Origin: Cardinalis cardinalis
Lineage: Eukaryota > Chordata > Aves > Passeriformes > Cardinalidae
Direction of reading: 5' to 3'
Assembly: GCA_014549065.1 (NCBI GenBank)
Contig: JACDOX010000001.1
Span: 6,188,514 to 6,252,513 of the forward strand
Length of the DNA: 64,000 bases
Below, piece after piece: positions 25,301 to 38,788 of this stretch (position 1 is its first letter; each line of letters starts with the position of its first letter). A model generated the notes under the pieces. It was not told where the DNA came from. It searched no databases and was given only the letters and a program-made list of their open reading frames with translations. The translations under genes and the position numbers were made by a program.

Positions 25301-28300
25301 GTAAGACTTTTACATGGAATGGGCATTTCAAGTTCAAGGCAAAGGTACTTTTCTTCCAGCTAAATAAAGGAAAAAAAAAAAAGGCAAATCTGTAGAATTT
25401 AAAGTGAGTTTTTGCCTTTGCTGTAGAAACTTAAGAAAATTATCAAGTAATAGATTGTAACTGCCCATGTTTTTAAGTTAAATTCCCCATAGTTAGCAAC
25501 ACAGCAAAGTATTACTACTGTAATAAAATAAACAACCATTTAAAACATTTACAGCAAAGATCTAAGGTTAAGTTTGTTGCTCTTGTATCCATATCCACCA
25601 ATCTAGTATATGTGTAATAGCAAAATACTAAATAATGAAGCTGGAGAGTGTAACACTAACCTACCATGGTAGCAGGGATTCTTTACAAGGGGATTCACTT
25701 AGGGTTGGTCCTAATATGACACCCACCCATGAACCCTACCTTTAATTACTTCCAGCTCTGAATATGTACAGGACACTTCTTGGGCCAAGCTCTTCTACCT
25801 ATACAACCTCCATGAATGCAGGATGTTATACTGATGCCTTGTGAAGATGAAACTAGGTGCAAGGAGATNGTCTCCTTTTTTGTTAAGTGGTAAACATACT
25901 TGATTTTTTTTAAAAGAGAACAAGGTCAATAACATTGGAGAAAAATATCAAGTAATTTGAAAGAAAAAAACCTGTCAGCATCCACAGATTTGTATCTGAA
26001 GGAAACAGTTAAATATATTATGAGATTTAAAAAAGCAATATGGAGAAACCACTTAAAACTATTTTTTCTACAANAAGAATTATTTAGTTCCTAAAACTAG
26101 CACCACTCCAGCTGCATTTTACATCTCTCAACTACTACATTCACATCAAAATATATTCTGACAGTACACTTCTGCCTATCCCCATAATTACTAACCACAC
26201 TCACATCTCTCAGCTTACTGTTTACAGCCCTTATAGAAAATCCATGTCAGCATCAGTTTAGTATGCTTTTTTCCCATCCATACACATTTCCTTTAGTTGG
26301 TCAACTCAAAGCTCTAAAAAGCCTGAATTCATATTCAGTACCATCAATCTGCTTTAAGTAATTCCCCTTCAATGTGAAATTTATTTAAATTTATTTAAAT
26401 TTAGGGCACAAAGGAGTACCATTCAACTTTAATAATTTATAAGAAAAGGTTGGCAAATTGTTAACATTTGTCATGTGAACTACCGTGACACTACATTAGA
26501 AGAAAGAATTTCACACAAGTCTCTGAGGGGAAAAAACCTCCAAAACAACATATCTTAATAAGTATTTCAAAACAGAATAGAAAATCCAGCATAAGAACTC
26601 ATGGAATTAGCTTTACATCAAACTACCCTTAAACCATCAAACACATTAATAACCAGATATGGAAATCAATCTGCAAAATACACAGAGTCTGAAAATATGT
26701 GACAAAACATTAAACAATTTTCCTTACTGTGATGAGAAAGTAACACTTACTTTTGTCCCACAAACTAATGCACTTTCACCAATATACTGCTGACCATACT
26801 TTCCAAAAATGGGAAGCGTGGAAAGAAGGAAACAAAATTTCCACCAGTTCACATTTGTTGGTGAAGAGAAACAAACCCAAAAACTGGTGTATAAAGCTAT
26901 GGCAGTTGTAGAATGAGCTCCCATGCTGTCTTAAAGACAAAGACTGAAATGCTACACATCATTTAACCTAGAAAGTTGTGGGGCTTCTTTGTGCAGTTGC
27001 ATTAAGAATACAATCTCAGAGGCTCCTTTATATCAAACGACAATTTCCTAAATCGGTAATCTTACTCCAAGCATTCCGAGAACCAAAGGTTTAAACACTG
27101 ATGTATTCGCTGAAAGAAACCTTAAAGAAGTTTTCAGATAATTTAGTAAATTTTTCAGGTTTCAAAACTTTTCTTCTTTGAAAACAACAGATGAATANTC
27201 ATATGGCTTTATGTGATATAACATGCCACAAGAACATGCAACAGATTAATGAAATACTTTTTGATTTCTATTAAGTCTCTCTCATTTCACTTGACTGTGA
27301 AAGTGCTTTATATCTAAAGGTAAACAATTTTTAAGAGTGTTTATTCTTTTCCTATGAAGTGGGGCAGTATCAGGCCAAGGTGGCAAGCTCTTTCCACCTT
27401 TTCTCAAGCTTTTTCTCCATTGTTTATTCTANCTTATTTAAGTATTTCTCCAAGCTCTGTGAACTAGTCTTTGGTTCCTGTATAAAGTCATATTCATGTA
27501 TTTCTAGCATGATTTGCTGAGAAGTTACACACCTTTCACCCACTAGTATTGNTGATATCTTTTGCAGGTATACTAGAAATACTAGAAAACAAACAAATTA
27601 AAATATTAAATCTTTGAAAAAATAAAGTCTACAGTGAGAAGTCCCTTACATCCAATTACAACAGTAATTTTAATTAGCATTACAGTAATAGCCAATAGTG
27701 ATGCTGGCAAAATTTCTATTAAATACTTTTGTCCTGGTCATTATTTCAGCTTCTAGGCAATGCTATAGGGGTAGTGGGAAATCTGTATCTCTACCTCCCT
27801 TATACTCGCCATTTTTCCATCTCTGAATAAAACTGTCTTGCTTCTTAGATATCCTGTTCATTATTTCTGATATTATCATCAGTTTCATTGAGTGGACCAA
27901 AGCACATTATTCAATTACTTCTGAAGAAAAAGTCAAACATCTTGAAGTCAAAGTTCTTAAAAATACTTATGACTCAGGACACTCTTCTTGGAACACAGAT
28001 TTACAAAATTTAACCTTACTAATATAACTTCATTATATTGTATTTAAATTTTGGTAGTAAAATGAAAAGTAATACTGAAGGAATACTTTTCAGCAATTCC
28101 ACAGAGAATATTAGGAAAAGTGAACGGGCATAGGGAAGCAAGAAAAAAACTGTCAGTTCAGTTTATTGTAAAGGCCCTACGATACCCATGGAAAAAGTCT
28201 AAAGAAAGATTTGTCTGCTAACAAAAACGAGAAAAGTATTTTCTTTCTATTTTTACTGAAGCAGAAAATTATTTTATAGGTTGAAAANGTCATATTTTCT

Positions 28301-31300
28301 ACTGTGGATTTTTGTGAAACAACAGCTTTTATAGGAACAATATACCAAGTACTGTCATCACTTGTTTAAATGTAAGAAAAGTTTTAAGTACTATTAAAAC
28401 TTGTAGACATAAGAGATTTCCAAGGGCAGTGTCCACTAGGGGATTTATTTTTTAAAGGTATTTCATTTCTTGTTGTCAGGTCAAGAATATATATTTTTGT
28501 TACTATCAAATACTTGGAAAATGTAGCTTTAGGTCCTTCCCAGGTAAGAGTAGATTCGATTGTCTTTGGAGCCTTCTGGTTCACAAGGTAAAGAACAAGA
28601 AGTAGTATTTCCCTCATACCTCTAAATAAATAAAATGCCTGTGTTTCAAGCCCCTATTTTCCTTCCCTTTTTGTTTAACATAACCTCCAGCATCAAAGAA
28701 TCCCACTGCCTGTGTTGCTCTGATTAGATTAAATCTCAACAAGAATTCACTCACCACTAAAAACGCATTATTTACACTATTTGAAATTAAGTTATCAGTA
28801 ATATTTAAACTGAGAAAGTAATCAGTAAGTTTTGGAGACAGTCTGCTTTTTCCTGCTTAGATTTTTACTGCAACCACTAGCCAACAGACCAGCAAGAAGG
28901 AGCTCTATTTTTCTTTGTGTGTACACCAGGGAATCACCTTTCAAATCTAATTCAATTTAAAAAGTGAGCCTTTAGAATCCTACCAGTAGCCTTACATTTC
29001 AATGAAGAAAANCATTCTACTGGAAGATGTTCTTTAATGCTAACACAATCTCCTACAGGACTTCAGGAAGAAGTTTCACCCATAACAGTTATCCCAGAAT
29101 TAGTACTAGGGTTCTTGTCACTTACCATTGAAGTGGATTCTTTTGATCCTGAGAAGAATTGGTGAGTTTCTTTCACAGCAGGGACTTCACCAGCTTACCC
29201 ACGTTTGGGTTTTGATAGGGTGCTAGAAGATGGGCAACCTAGCCTTGCCCTGTGGCTCTCTCTCCAAGCTGGATATTCTAGGTCTAGAAGTTGAATGGGA
29301 GCAGAAAAGACAACACATTCCCCTTCAATAAACAGGTGAAGCGGGGCCTGGTACTTGAACATATGTGTTTTAGATAGAGCCTTCTTAAGGAAAGATTCTT
29401 TTCCCCTTAATTGGCATGCATTCTCTGAAGGCTTCAAGAATGAAAGAGAGCCTTACATGTATTTCANACACAAAGAATTTTCTTTAGTCTATACCTAAAA
29501 TCTTTGTACCTCAACCATCATGACGCTAAAGAACTTCTCCTTTGCTTTTACTGGCAAATATAAATCATCAAGTCCATCAAGGCAGCATTTTATCTTTCAG
29601 AATGCACAACTCCACCTCCATTTAGAGGAAAACTGTTTTTATAGATTGGTGGGATATGGATACAGATACAAGTAATTACTGAAATTATTTGAAATAGGTA
29701 TCTGAGAACTCCTGATGAATAATTCCAGAGGCCAAAACTGAGATAAGACAAGCTATCAGAGACAGACAGCCCTCCCTTCAGGCTGAGTCTCAAAACCTTC
29801 TGGACATGCTAATTTTATATACTGTCAGGTTTCTGGTGAAGTACCTTACCTGAATCATAGAAAAGTAAACTTGCAATTGTACTTCAACATTATTATCAGG
29901 AATCAAAAAGCAAGTTAAACTGTATCACACAGCACTGGAACATTCCCCCATACAAATGGCATGAAAAATATTTCATCTTGTTTAATTAGNCAAGAACCCA
30001 CCTAAATCATCATGATCCACCTCCATACAGAAGTCAGATGCAAAACCAACTGCCTATTACTCCAAGCAAAGTAACAAAGTTACAAAGTGTTTATTTATGA
30101 TCGAAGCTGAATCTCTCCGCTTACCTACCGATAAGTTTAAAGCTGTGGTTTGTGTTTCAAAAGCAGAATGCTTAGAACACTCAAATCAGACTGCAGAACT
30201 CAATACACTAAAGAAAGAATGCAGGGAAGTGGCAAAACAAAGCTTTACTCAAGTTCCCATTAGTATAACTCCATAATTGCCAGGAACACATCATAGTCTC
30301 TGTGCTCTTTATGTCCCCTGGGTACCTTGTTGGAGGCTGCTGGTCAAGTGAAAGTTATTTTTCACACATACATTCACTGAGACAACTAACTTCATTCATA
30401 CCAGTCTGCCATGTAATCTATTTTCAAACAGTGAGGACTCCTGCTTGGAATACACCAGTGTTGAGCAGCAGACAGATACCACAAATCTCTTCCCTGGGTG
30501 GTCTTTCAGCCAAATACTAAGCTGACCAAAGCAGTAGTTAAGTTCAGATGGTGCAGTCCCATAACTCTGGGTAAAAAACTTTCACTTATAAACGAAGATG
30601 CAGGAAAAAGTTACTGAAACAAGAAGCAAAACCAGACTTACTGAGTCAGAAAACATTACTTTGAGAGTCAGCTTAAAATTCAAGATGTGATTTTAATACT
30701 TACAGTAAAAACAAATACAAAAGAACCCTACCACAGGGAAAAAAAAANCCAACTCATACATAATCTTCATTAACTACGTTAAAATACAGAATATTTACAA
30801 AGAAAGCAATCAGCCAGAATCAGTTATGCAGACAACTTGGGAATTCCCCCCAAAACACAAAATACAACCAGGCAACCATGATTTTATCAGCTGAACTGCA
30901 GCTATTACAGGTAAATTTCTATAAAAAAGTGCTTTCACAGAAGTGTAATTTTTCTTNTGTTGATGAGGAGAGTCCTATTTCTTTGGAACACATACAACAA
31001 TGACATTTACTTACATAATGTTTAACAGTTTTGTTTGTCTCAAGTTCTTGCATGTTTTGAGGTGTAACCAACCCCCTCAGTGTTCTGCTATTCATTTACT
31101 AAACTATCCTAATCAAATTTTGTTTCAATTATGACAAAACTTCATTGCTACTCCAATTTCCTTTAATTTCTGTACATAAATCTATCACCTGATTGGTAAG
31201 ATGTTCCAGTCAAAGCCAGTTTTTGTAGGTCTTGTACAGACACCTATAGTAATGCACAAGGTATGTGCCAGGACTCACTAGCTAGCAGGTACATCTAACT

Positions 31301-34300
31301 TAACAGAGCCATTAATGCAGTATTAGTAGTGATCACAAACTATCATATTTCACGCACATTTTTTTAAGACACAAACNGCATCATAAAGCTGCTCACTGAA
31401 TCAATTTTTATTTGTTCTAGCTTGTGTTATAGATTAACCTCAGCCAACATAAATGCTTGTATTAAAACTAAGACAATAGTAATGAAAGATATACATGATC
31501 TCCTATATGATTTTATTTATTTTACTGGGCTAACACAGTACTAAAATAATGCAGCCAGTATCNGAATTACAAAATTTACTTCAGATACAGTAAACNCTAG
31601 GATGATACTCTTCTCTTACTTAGGAGCATGAAGAGAAAGGCTTGTGGTCAGACAAGAGCTCCTGAAACTTGGGATATGGGAAAAAGTGGATTGAGCTCCA
31701 GCCAACATAATCAAGAACATGGCAGTCATAAAGCACATTAGACAAGTAAAAGGACAGCAAAATTTTTCTTTGCTGCCTACAGGGGAAGAAAGAGGTGTAG
31801 GATGTGCAATTTTTAGCTTACTCCTAAAATTCTAAAGATTTTCTGCATTTCCAGAAGTTACCTTATAATCACTGTTGGAGAATTTACTGCCTGCAAGCAA
31901 AGAAGTCTTTACAAAGAACAGCCCNAGCTACAACCTTGCTTTCCCTTTAACAGAGGTAGAGACTCCCAATACTCTTAAGGCCAACTTAAAATAATAAAAA
32001 ATTGCTGGGTAGGTAGAAGTAATAAGGTTCAAAGCCCTGGAATCCAGAGCTNCACCCTGAAGTAAAAATGAGTAGTGCTACGAGAACAGATGAATACTCT
32101 GAAGTCCATCTCTTCAGGAAGTAAACATGAAGGCAATCAGAAAAAATTACTCATGTCAGATCAATGGGGTAGATTAGAAAGAAAGTTAATACTGTACAGA
32201 GAGATTATGTAAAACTACATAAAAACAGATTTAATGGATAAAAAATTGCTCTACACATGCAAAGACACCCATATACCATGCCACTCTCCTAAATGCATAT
32301 ATGCATGTACATGCACACATACACGTACCCGTGTATGTATACACATCGCCAAAATGCAGGGAAATCCACTNTGCTAAGCACTACACAGCAGAAATACTCC
32401 CATACTTCCAAAGAGTGTTTTCTTAAGCCTCAACTTACCTCATGAAGTAGAGCCACAAACTGGAAGTTTTAGGTTTTGAATGTGAGACACTATTCTTCTC
32501 CCCTCCCTAAGTTCATAAGCAATGACACGCTGAGTTTAAAACCAAAAATGTTATNGCAAAGCAAGCTAGACAAATTAGATACTTACTTATCAAAGCTATC
32601 ACTGTATTTTATGAAGCTCTCCAACTTTTCCTTTGCGTATTCTACCACATCTGAATGAAGCTCTATTCCATGATTTATCCCAAAAGGCCCTGTAAATAAA
32701 AATAGCATGGTGTGTTTTTNTGATGTTTCCTTTCTAAGCACAGCAAAACTGCATGGAACAGCACTATAGTGTAAAAATATCATAAAACAGTGTAAAACNA
32801 CATAAAACAGAAGTCTCCAAACACTGCTAGACAAACTTATTTTTTGCATCTGCATTACTAGTGCTTAAAGAGGAAGGTAAAAGGCCAAAGGTTTGATAAA
32901 AGAACAGGGACTGAACTACAACAATTACAGAACAAATTTTCTTTGTAAGCATGCAGAAAATAAGCTGACTACACTGAAGTCAGTCTGAGCAAATTCTTTT
33001 ACAAAACATTACTTGGAACACAAATCAAAATTTCAGTATTTTGGTATTTAGATTTCAAAGCTTTCTTATGGCAAACTTTTCATCCTCTGACAATTCAGAG
33101 ATTGGGAATTATATCCCTTAGCCACANATGTTCTTCTGTTTTGCAGACGGCAAAATCAGAAATTTTTTCTTAATTTAATAATTAACTTCCACCAAGAACA
33201 GTGAAATTTCCCACACATTATGTTCACTGATCACAATCCCATCACAATTGCATTGCCTTCCTGTGATCAAATCCAAGTATAATTCCAAGTCAAACTGTGT
33301 GCCAGAAGTTAATGCTATTATTTCAGGAACAAGAAGAAATCATGAGACAGTATTATGAGGATTATCCACATCAGGAAGGAATCTGAATCAGACAGTCACA
33401 TTTGCTGTAAGGATTCTAAATTTAACATGCACTCATAGCCCAGGGTCTTTAGTCATTGGAGCATAGAATTGGAAAAGGGGGAGAGGGAAGGCAAAGAGGG
33501 AAAGTAAACATCAATAAGATTAGACAAAACTTATATTTATATCCTCTACAGCATTCTAAATCTTTCCTAAATATTTAGCTCCATGATGTTACTCCAGTGA
33601 AACAGAATTCAATTTGTCTTTTCTAGGACACAGATTAACAAAATGGACCTAGGGTTAGTAAGATAAGTTTTTTTTTATTGCAACAAAAATACAGCATATA
33701 GCTATATACCATTAACCTGATCAATAATTGCAACTCAACATAGTTTAGCTGGGTGAAATAAAAGCAATCTACTAATCCACCAGGTTGCCACTAGGAGTGC
33801 TTTTAAGACCCCACTGAATGCAGGCAATGTTAGCTATCATACAAGGGACGTTCTTAGAACTCGTGAAAACATTTACCTTCTGTTGACATTCATTTTTACT
33901 GTAAATTCATATTACTGATCACTTTAAAAAAAGCATTGGCATAGGCAATCCCCTTTCTAGCTGTTTAATATTCTCTTGTACCATAATAGGCTACAATGTT
34001 TCTAACACCTCTACAGTATACAGCAGCATTCAAGGAAAGTTTTCTTTACCTAAAAATTAATAGCAATTCCTTTAACCTCATAATTTAAAGTAAATTAAAA
34101 ATGCATAAANATCATCTGGTCAAAAATTCACATGTACATTCCTTCAAGTACCTAACTTTGAAAGCAACTAAAAAAATCCTACAAGTGTCAGTTGCTCTAA
34201 CAACCTGAAATTAAAACTATGAATGCAGAACACTAACACATCATCATACACCACAGCATTCGTAATCTAAATGGAAAGATGAGAAATGTGCTCTCTTCTC

Positions 34301-36968
34301 TCACTAGGAAAGTCACAGCTGGACATGTAAGCAGAGTCAGCTATTCTAAAAATGTGAAACCAACNTCTCCACTACTCTCTGAAACCAACTGGCCTCTTTC
34401 AGCATAATGAGATAGCAATTCTACCACCTAGTCTGAACTTCGTTTACATTTTAACAGTTTCAGCANCAGTTAATTCCATCTCTGTGGATTGGTGTGCAGT
34501 CTTTTTAGTATGTTGCTATACTTGGAAGTGATCACCAGTTTCAGATTATTTGATAATTTAACCTAGTCATTTTGACACTGCCAATGTGGCAGAAACATTA
34601 CTCACTACATTGTCAAATGGAAAGATACTCAACTACTGTCAAAACTCACATGGTTCTGTTCCTCACTGCAGTGTACGTTGAAATTGGTTTGNAAAAAAAA
34701 GAGCTTTTAAAAGTGAATACGGTTTAGTTGTCAGAAAACGACATCTGTTTATTTTTCTTCATTAAAGCAACTGTTCCCTGGTTTAAAATAAACACTTAAG
34801 TATAATTATTATACGTAACTNGTTTTATCAGAAGGAATACAGTAAGAAAATAAAGACATAAACTGCATTTATACCTTCCATGCCTCANCCTAGAAGTCAA
34901 AACACATTACAACACTAAGACTTTGGTGACAGGATACAGCATTCCAAAACATGGAAAGTCTGCTCCTCTAAGCAGTTGGGCAGTTCCTGCTCCAGGCTGC
35001 TCAAACCCTGCTAGGGACCCTCAGCATCTGAGCTACCTTTTTAGGAACATCTGCAGGGTAAGTGTGCTCCTCAGGGGCTGTCAGACAACCTCACCCGCTG
35101 TAGAAGACAAGTCTTTCCTGTTTAATTCCCTCAACTCTGCATTCTATTCTGAAGGATAGCAATTCTGCTTAATACAGAGAGGCCAAACCCAGGAGTGTTC
35201 ATCAGCCATTCAAAATTGGTTTAAGTACAGAGATACAAATGCAGTATCCAGAATCAAGTGCAATAAACATGTCTTTTTTTTTTNAATGTATTAGTCAAGA
35301 AAGAATAACGAAGTAACAAAGCTTTCCACAAGACAGTAATAAACAAGTACCATTAGTCACTACCCTGAAGAAACATTTTCGAGAAAAAAATGCTGCAATA
35401 TTTACTAATTGTTTAAATACTGCACTTAAAATATTACAATCCAATTAAAAATATCTACTCTCAATTAGAAACATTCCCAAACAGAGAAAAGCATCACTCT
35501 ACGAGAGTAGACAGCTTTACCTTATTTTTACCTGTGAATGACCATAATTCCTGCTTCCACAAAACAGTTTTTATTTATTAGTATAACCCTTATATTTANT
35601 AGTATTAATTAGAAAAAAAGATACTGCAGATACCAACAAATTATGTTTTACACTATTAGCCATAATTTCTTCATTCCAATAAATAAATGATGACAGAAAG
35701 TAACTAATTAATTGAAAATGAACAAACCNTCTCTTGACACCTTAGTTTTATAAATAAATTAATGTAAGCAAAATCTGTATATTAGCTGTCAGCAAGATTT
35801 CTACAACCAAGGAAAAGCTGCACGCAGTATGGTCAAGAAAATGGTATCTACAAAAAATACACATCAAAAAAACTACTGCTGTTTTATGTAATAAAATAAT
35901 TTGTAAAAAAAATTAGTTGTTGGTGCATGTGCTCTGTAATCTAAATGTTGGGCATGAGGACAATGCATTTTTCTCTCTGCGTTTTGAAATTTAATTTAGG
36001 TAACAATATTTAGTTCCATCTTTTTTCATACAGGAAACGCATTTGAAAACAAGAAAAACCACAGTGCTAGTGTGTTAAAATTCTATTGAAAACCTACACA
36101 CTTGATTAAAAAGTCTCATCAGTCTACATCCCAAAATTTTCTCACTAAGAAGCTGATAAAATGTATTTTAAAATAACTGTTTCCATACTGACACAGATTT
36201 ATTTTTCAGTTAAGTTTCTTGAAGAGAAATAAATTAGCCTTTACAATTTAGATTTTTCTTCCATAAACTGAAGATCAGAACAGTAACCTACAGTAAAGGC
36301 ACAAACAGCGCAAATGCAGATGAAAATATTAGTCTTCAAAAATTGTTCCACTCTACCTTTCCCTTTTAAACAAATATAAGGACTGTTTCCTTTCAAATGA
36401 GAATTTTAGACNACAGAAGGCAGGAAGAATTGCCTNTTCCAAAACACCCAAGAAATGTCACCAAATTAGAGCACCAGTGAACTGCCTCTNGATAACAAAC
36501 TATATTTTAACACCNCATCTCAAAGAGCCAGCCTTATGTATGGTACTGTCATCGTTAAAGAAGTAAAAGTAAGGTTTTACAGGGCTTGCATAATCTTCTA
36601 AAATATTCAAACCCACNATATTTAAATAAAAACGTTCAGGTTATCTAATACTAATAATTACCTAATATTAATCCCACCATTGTACTCAAGTATCCGGTTC
36701 CACTACCCAGATTTAGAAAAGACAATCCAGGCTGAAGTTTCAGCGCTTCCATGACTTCAGAATAAATGCAAGGTGCTGACAAGTGTATATTTCCATGCTT
36801 CCAGGCCAAGTCTTTGTAAGCATTGTCCCTGTACCCTTCCAAGTAGTAATCACCACGATCAATTGCTCTGAAGGCTTGCTCCACACTCTCTGTACGAATG
36901 TACTGAGCTTCTTTCAAGTTATCAATTAAGTCATCGTTGTCTTCTCCAGCACTCACAGCTCCTCCCAT
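15988..36968 (-). CDS. PCMTD1: PCMTD1, protein-L-isoaspartate O-methyltransferase domain-containing protein 1 (five coding exons)
   Basis: The spliced CDS joins 36662-36968, 32587-32689, 21011-21182, 19325-19448 and 15988-16358 on the minus strand. It totals 1077 nt, giving 358 residues and a TAA stop. Visible in the protein are an N-terminal MGGAVSAG that could be N-myristoylated at Gly2, a SAP-containing PIMT-like segment near residues 63-70, the AdoMet motif I LNLGSGTGYL at 85-94, a BC-box/SOCS-like helix near 237-256, a basic cluster at 273-285, an acidic tract near 302-318, and an LPLP Cul5-box-like motif at 342-345. From family knowledge, PCMTD1 has a PIMT-like fold, binds AdoMet, and pairs with Elongin B/C and Cul5 as a ubiquitin-ligase substrate receptor, presumably for isoaspartyl-damaged proteins. 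PCMTD2 is the paralogue; exon-by-exon agreement with remembered human PCMTD1 favours PCMTD1. Confidence 0.96.
16359..19324 (-). other. PCMTD1: PCMTD1 intron 5
   Basis: GTAAGT donor and TTTTAG acceptor. AT-rich; no gene or clear mobile element recognised. Confidence 0.9.
19325..19448 (-). CDS. PCMTD1: PCMTD1 exon 5
   Basis: This 124-nt exon runs from a TTTTGCAG acceptor (from 19449) to a GTAAGT donor (19319-19324). It encodes residues 195-235 (LTQIL to DTVGL) plus the first base of Pro236. An ambiguous base at 19431 is the third position of codon 200 (AGN), so Arg or Ser; Arg is expected from the family. It links the methyltransferase fold to the SOCS-like C-terminal region. Confidence 0.95.
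19449..21010 (-). other. PCMTD1: PCMTD1 intron 4
   Basis: GTGACT donor and TTTTGCAG acceptor. Contains the old CR1 fragment at 19731-20131. Confidence 0.9.
19731..20131 (-). mobile_element. Old diverged CR1 LINE fragment in PCMTD1 intron 4
   Basis: On the plus strand the order AAGATCAAAGAATACTTTAG, GATTGGAATCAACCTCTGG, TAGGTAACCCGCTGTAGTGC, GAAAAACTGTCTTCC and GTAGCTGCTCCTCATACTTT follows the reverse complement of avian CR1 3' ends. It is considerably decayed, so it is older than the copy at 55 kb. Boundaries are approximate. Confidence 0.75.
21011..21182 (-). CDS. PCMTD1: PCMTD1 exon 4
   Basis: This 172-nt exon lies between a CCTTAG acceptor (from 21183) and a GTGACT donor (21005-21010). 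It supplies the last base of Lys137 and residues 138-194, from FEFCEPAFVVGN to VMPIEDQ. The stretch YDRIYCGAGV and the KVGGILVMPIED block correspond to the later methyltransferase motifs of the PIMT fold. The open frame runs through the donor for seven more codons before a stop, which is intron read-through and not part of the protein. Confidence 0.96.
21183..32586 (-). other. PCMTD1: PCMTD1 intron 3
   Basis: GTAAGT donor and CCTTAG acceptor; about 11.4 kb. AT-rich, with the alternating stretch near 32.3 kb; otherwise nothing recognised. Confidence 0.9.
32288..32346. repeat. Alternating purine-pyrimidine stretch
   Basis: Degenerate TGCATATATGCATGTACATG-like alternation continuing through GTGTATGTATACACAT, in PCMTD1 intron 3. 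Possible Z-DNA-prone DNA; no further function seen. Confidence 0.6.
32587..32689 (-). CDS. PCMTD1: PCMTD1 exon 3
   Basis: This 103-nt exon is bounded by a TTTACAG acceptor (from 32690) and a GTAAGT donor (32581-32586). It completes Gly103 and encodes residues 104-136 plus two bases of Lys137, reading PFGINHGIELHSD onward. The segment contains the acidic IELH motif, which in PIMT-fold methyltransferases sits at the end of strand beta-2 near the AdoMet ribose (family knowledge). The phase matches exons 2 and 4 exactly. Confidence 0.96.
32690..36661 (-). other. PCMTD1: PCMTD1 intron 2
   Basis: GTAATT donor and TTTACAG acceptor. AT-rich; a GC-richer patch near 34.94-35.16 kb may be an old repeat but I could not assign it. 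Confidence 0.9.
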
Positions 36969-37087
36969 GCTGAACTTCTGTGGTAATTCAATTAGTTTGC
37001 AAAACACATTAGGAGCAGAGTTTTCCCAAAAGTATATGTTTGTAATGGAATCTCAGCTGTTTTTCAGAAGGACATCACAAGTGAATC
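36662..37087 (-). CDS. PCMTD1: PCMTD1 exon 2: 5'UTR end, start codon, AdoMet motif I
   Basis: The acceptor is TTTTGCAG at 37088-37095 and the donor is GTAATT at 36656-36661. Bases 36969-37087 are 5'UTR; the chosen ATG is 36966-36968. It encodes residues 1-102 plus the first base of Gly103, including the PIMT-like substrate-side segment (LSAPCIYS) and the nucleotide-binding loop LNLGSGTGYL. The start was chosen because MGGAVSAG matches the family N-terminus and has a strong context (A at -3, G at +4). An in-frame ATG lies 39 nt upstream (37005-37007) in a weak context and would add 13 residues and bury Gly2. Confidence 0.96.
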
Positions 37088-38776
37088 CTGCAAAACAAAG
37101 AAATTAACAACTATTAGTANGTAATGCAATATAGCTAGTAGTGGATAACTTTATGAAGCAGAACTAAGATGCAGGACAGCTAGTACTGAATCAAAATTCT
37201 NCCCCTCAGATTTTTAACCCAGAGCGCTTAGAATCATGGGCTTTATACATCAGCACGGGCTGTCTACATTATGCAAACCCTTACACTGTGTTGCTTGCTA
37301 GACACTGCAAACCCTACACTGCTAAGAATCCTTCACCCATGTTACACATTTGAGGGGGCACCTACGGAACAGGAACTGCCTTTGGGTGAGCTCTAGTCCT
37401 GTCCTGAGAGCTAAGTGTCCAACAGCACCTGGAGCATGTACCAATTTAGCTAATTTTGAAAGGAACTTGGCTTCCATGTGCTAAGATCACCCCATGGGCA
37501 AAACAAAGCCCAGGAAGGGATGATGTCCCGGAGATGCTTTTCAGATGCTCACTTTGGAGCTGAAACAGAATAGTAGTGCAGAAACAATAGCACACTGCTC
37601 TCCTNTGGAATCAAAACAAAAATAAAAGCCCTCCAAGTATCTGAGCCCCTNCTAATGCCTGCCATATTCACTAGAGGAATAAAAACTCCTTAAGTACCTG
37701 GAAANTTTTAACAGCTTGCCAGCTCATAAATGTAATTCTACACAGCACACTGCAATAAGTCATATTCACTTCAAAATAATTCCTTCAGATCTGTATTTAT
37801 CTGCAGTTATTTCATTATGAATTACTAAACTCAAAATCCAGATATTAACATTTTTAATGTTGCATGAATTACCAGTAAAATAGCAACAGAAGTCTAGNAG
37901 ACAGGAGAATAGGAAGTTTAATGCATCACTTCTGGGTGAATAGAGTACACAGTGAATAATGTTGCTAACACACTGAAGTTTTAGCTGTTGTTCANTAGTG
38001 TTTACCAAAAGCCAAGGAAGTACTTCTTCATTTCCTACACTCTGCAGTGCACAGGCACAAAAAAAGCCAGGAGGGAGCTGATCTGAACTGGCCAAAGGGA
38101 TATTCTATACCATAGGATGTCATGACCAGTATATAAACTGAGTGGAGTGGAATATTGAGGGCTATTAAAGCTCTGGTCAATCAGAGGCGAAATGATGACT
38201 CTTCACCATTCAGCTGTGTGCTTCCCTCCAAAGCAAAACTAATTCCCACTGACATTCTGGAATGGAAAGAGGTAAAAAGTCACCACGTGCAATTATTCAG
38301 CAAAAAAACCCCTTTGATTAAAGTAAAAAAAACAGATGTTGCAATACCCTAGTGCTCCACAGCAGAATAAGCAGGCCTGTGTATGTTCAACCACACAGGA
38401 ATGTTTCTTTCTCTCTGCTTGTGAAAAACTATAGGACAACCTAGACAGAAAATGTGAAACCTGAGAGATTTTTTTAACTGTACTTTATAAAAATATTCCA
38501 GTCCTATTTGTTTGTCTGCACTTGTACCACACCTGAAGGTTCAATGAACCAAATTATGATGCTTCAGTTTAATTATCTACGGAGACTAAAGCAATCGTTT
38601 TTGCCATCTTTCACACTAAAAAGTTCATTATTACCTTGAGATATGTTTGGAAATAAATGTAACTAAAACCACAAAGATAAAAACNGAGTTTTGTAAAGAC
38701 TAAATTCAGCTGCTACGTTTAAGAAATAGGAATGCTGCTTTCAGCTCTTCCTGCAGGGTGCATCCACCACCTCGCA

Positions 38777-38788
38777 CCAGCAGATGGA
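38777..38788 (+). promoter_or_regulatory. Candidate CTCF site in PCMTD1 intron 1
   Basis: CCAGCAGATGGA fits the CTCF core CCASYAGRKGGC at all but the last base. It lies in a local GC-richer patch (38.73-38.86 kb) in otherwise AT-rich intron, which makes a regulatory role more plausible. Confidence 0.4.

Noticed and set aside
33790..33802. CTCF-like GCCACTAGGAGTG
   Set aside because: Matches only the first half of the core; the GGC part is lost.
34923..35159. GC-richer patch in intron 2 resembling a CR1 piece
   Set aside because: A few words look CR1-like, but the order of diagnostic blocks is absent, so I did not call an element.
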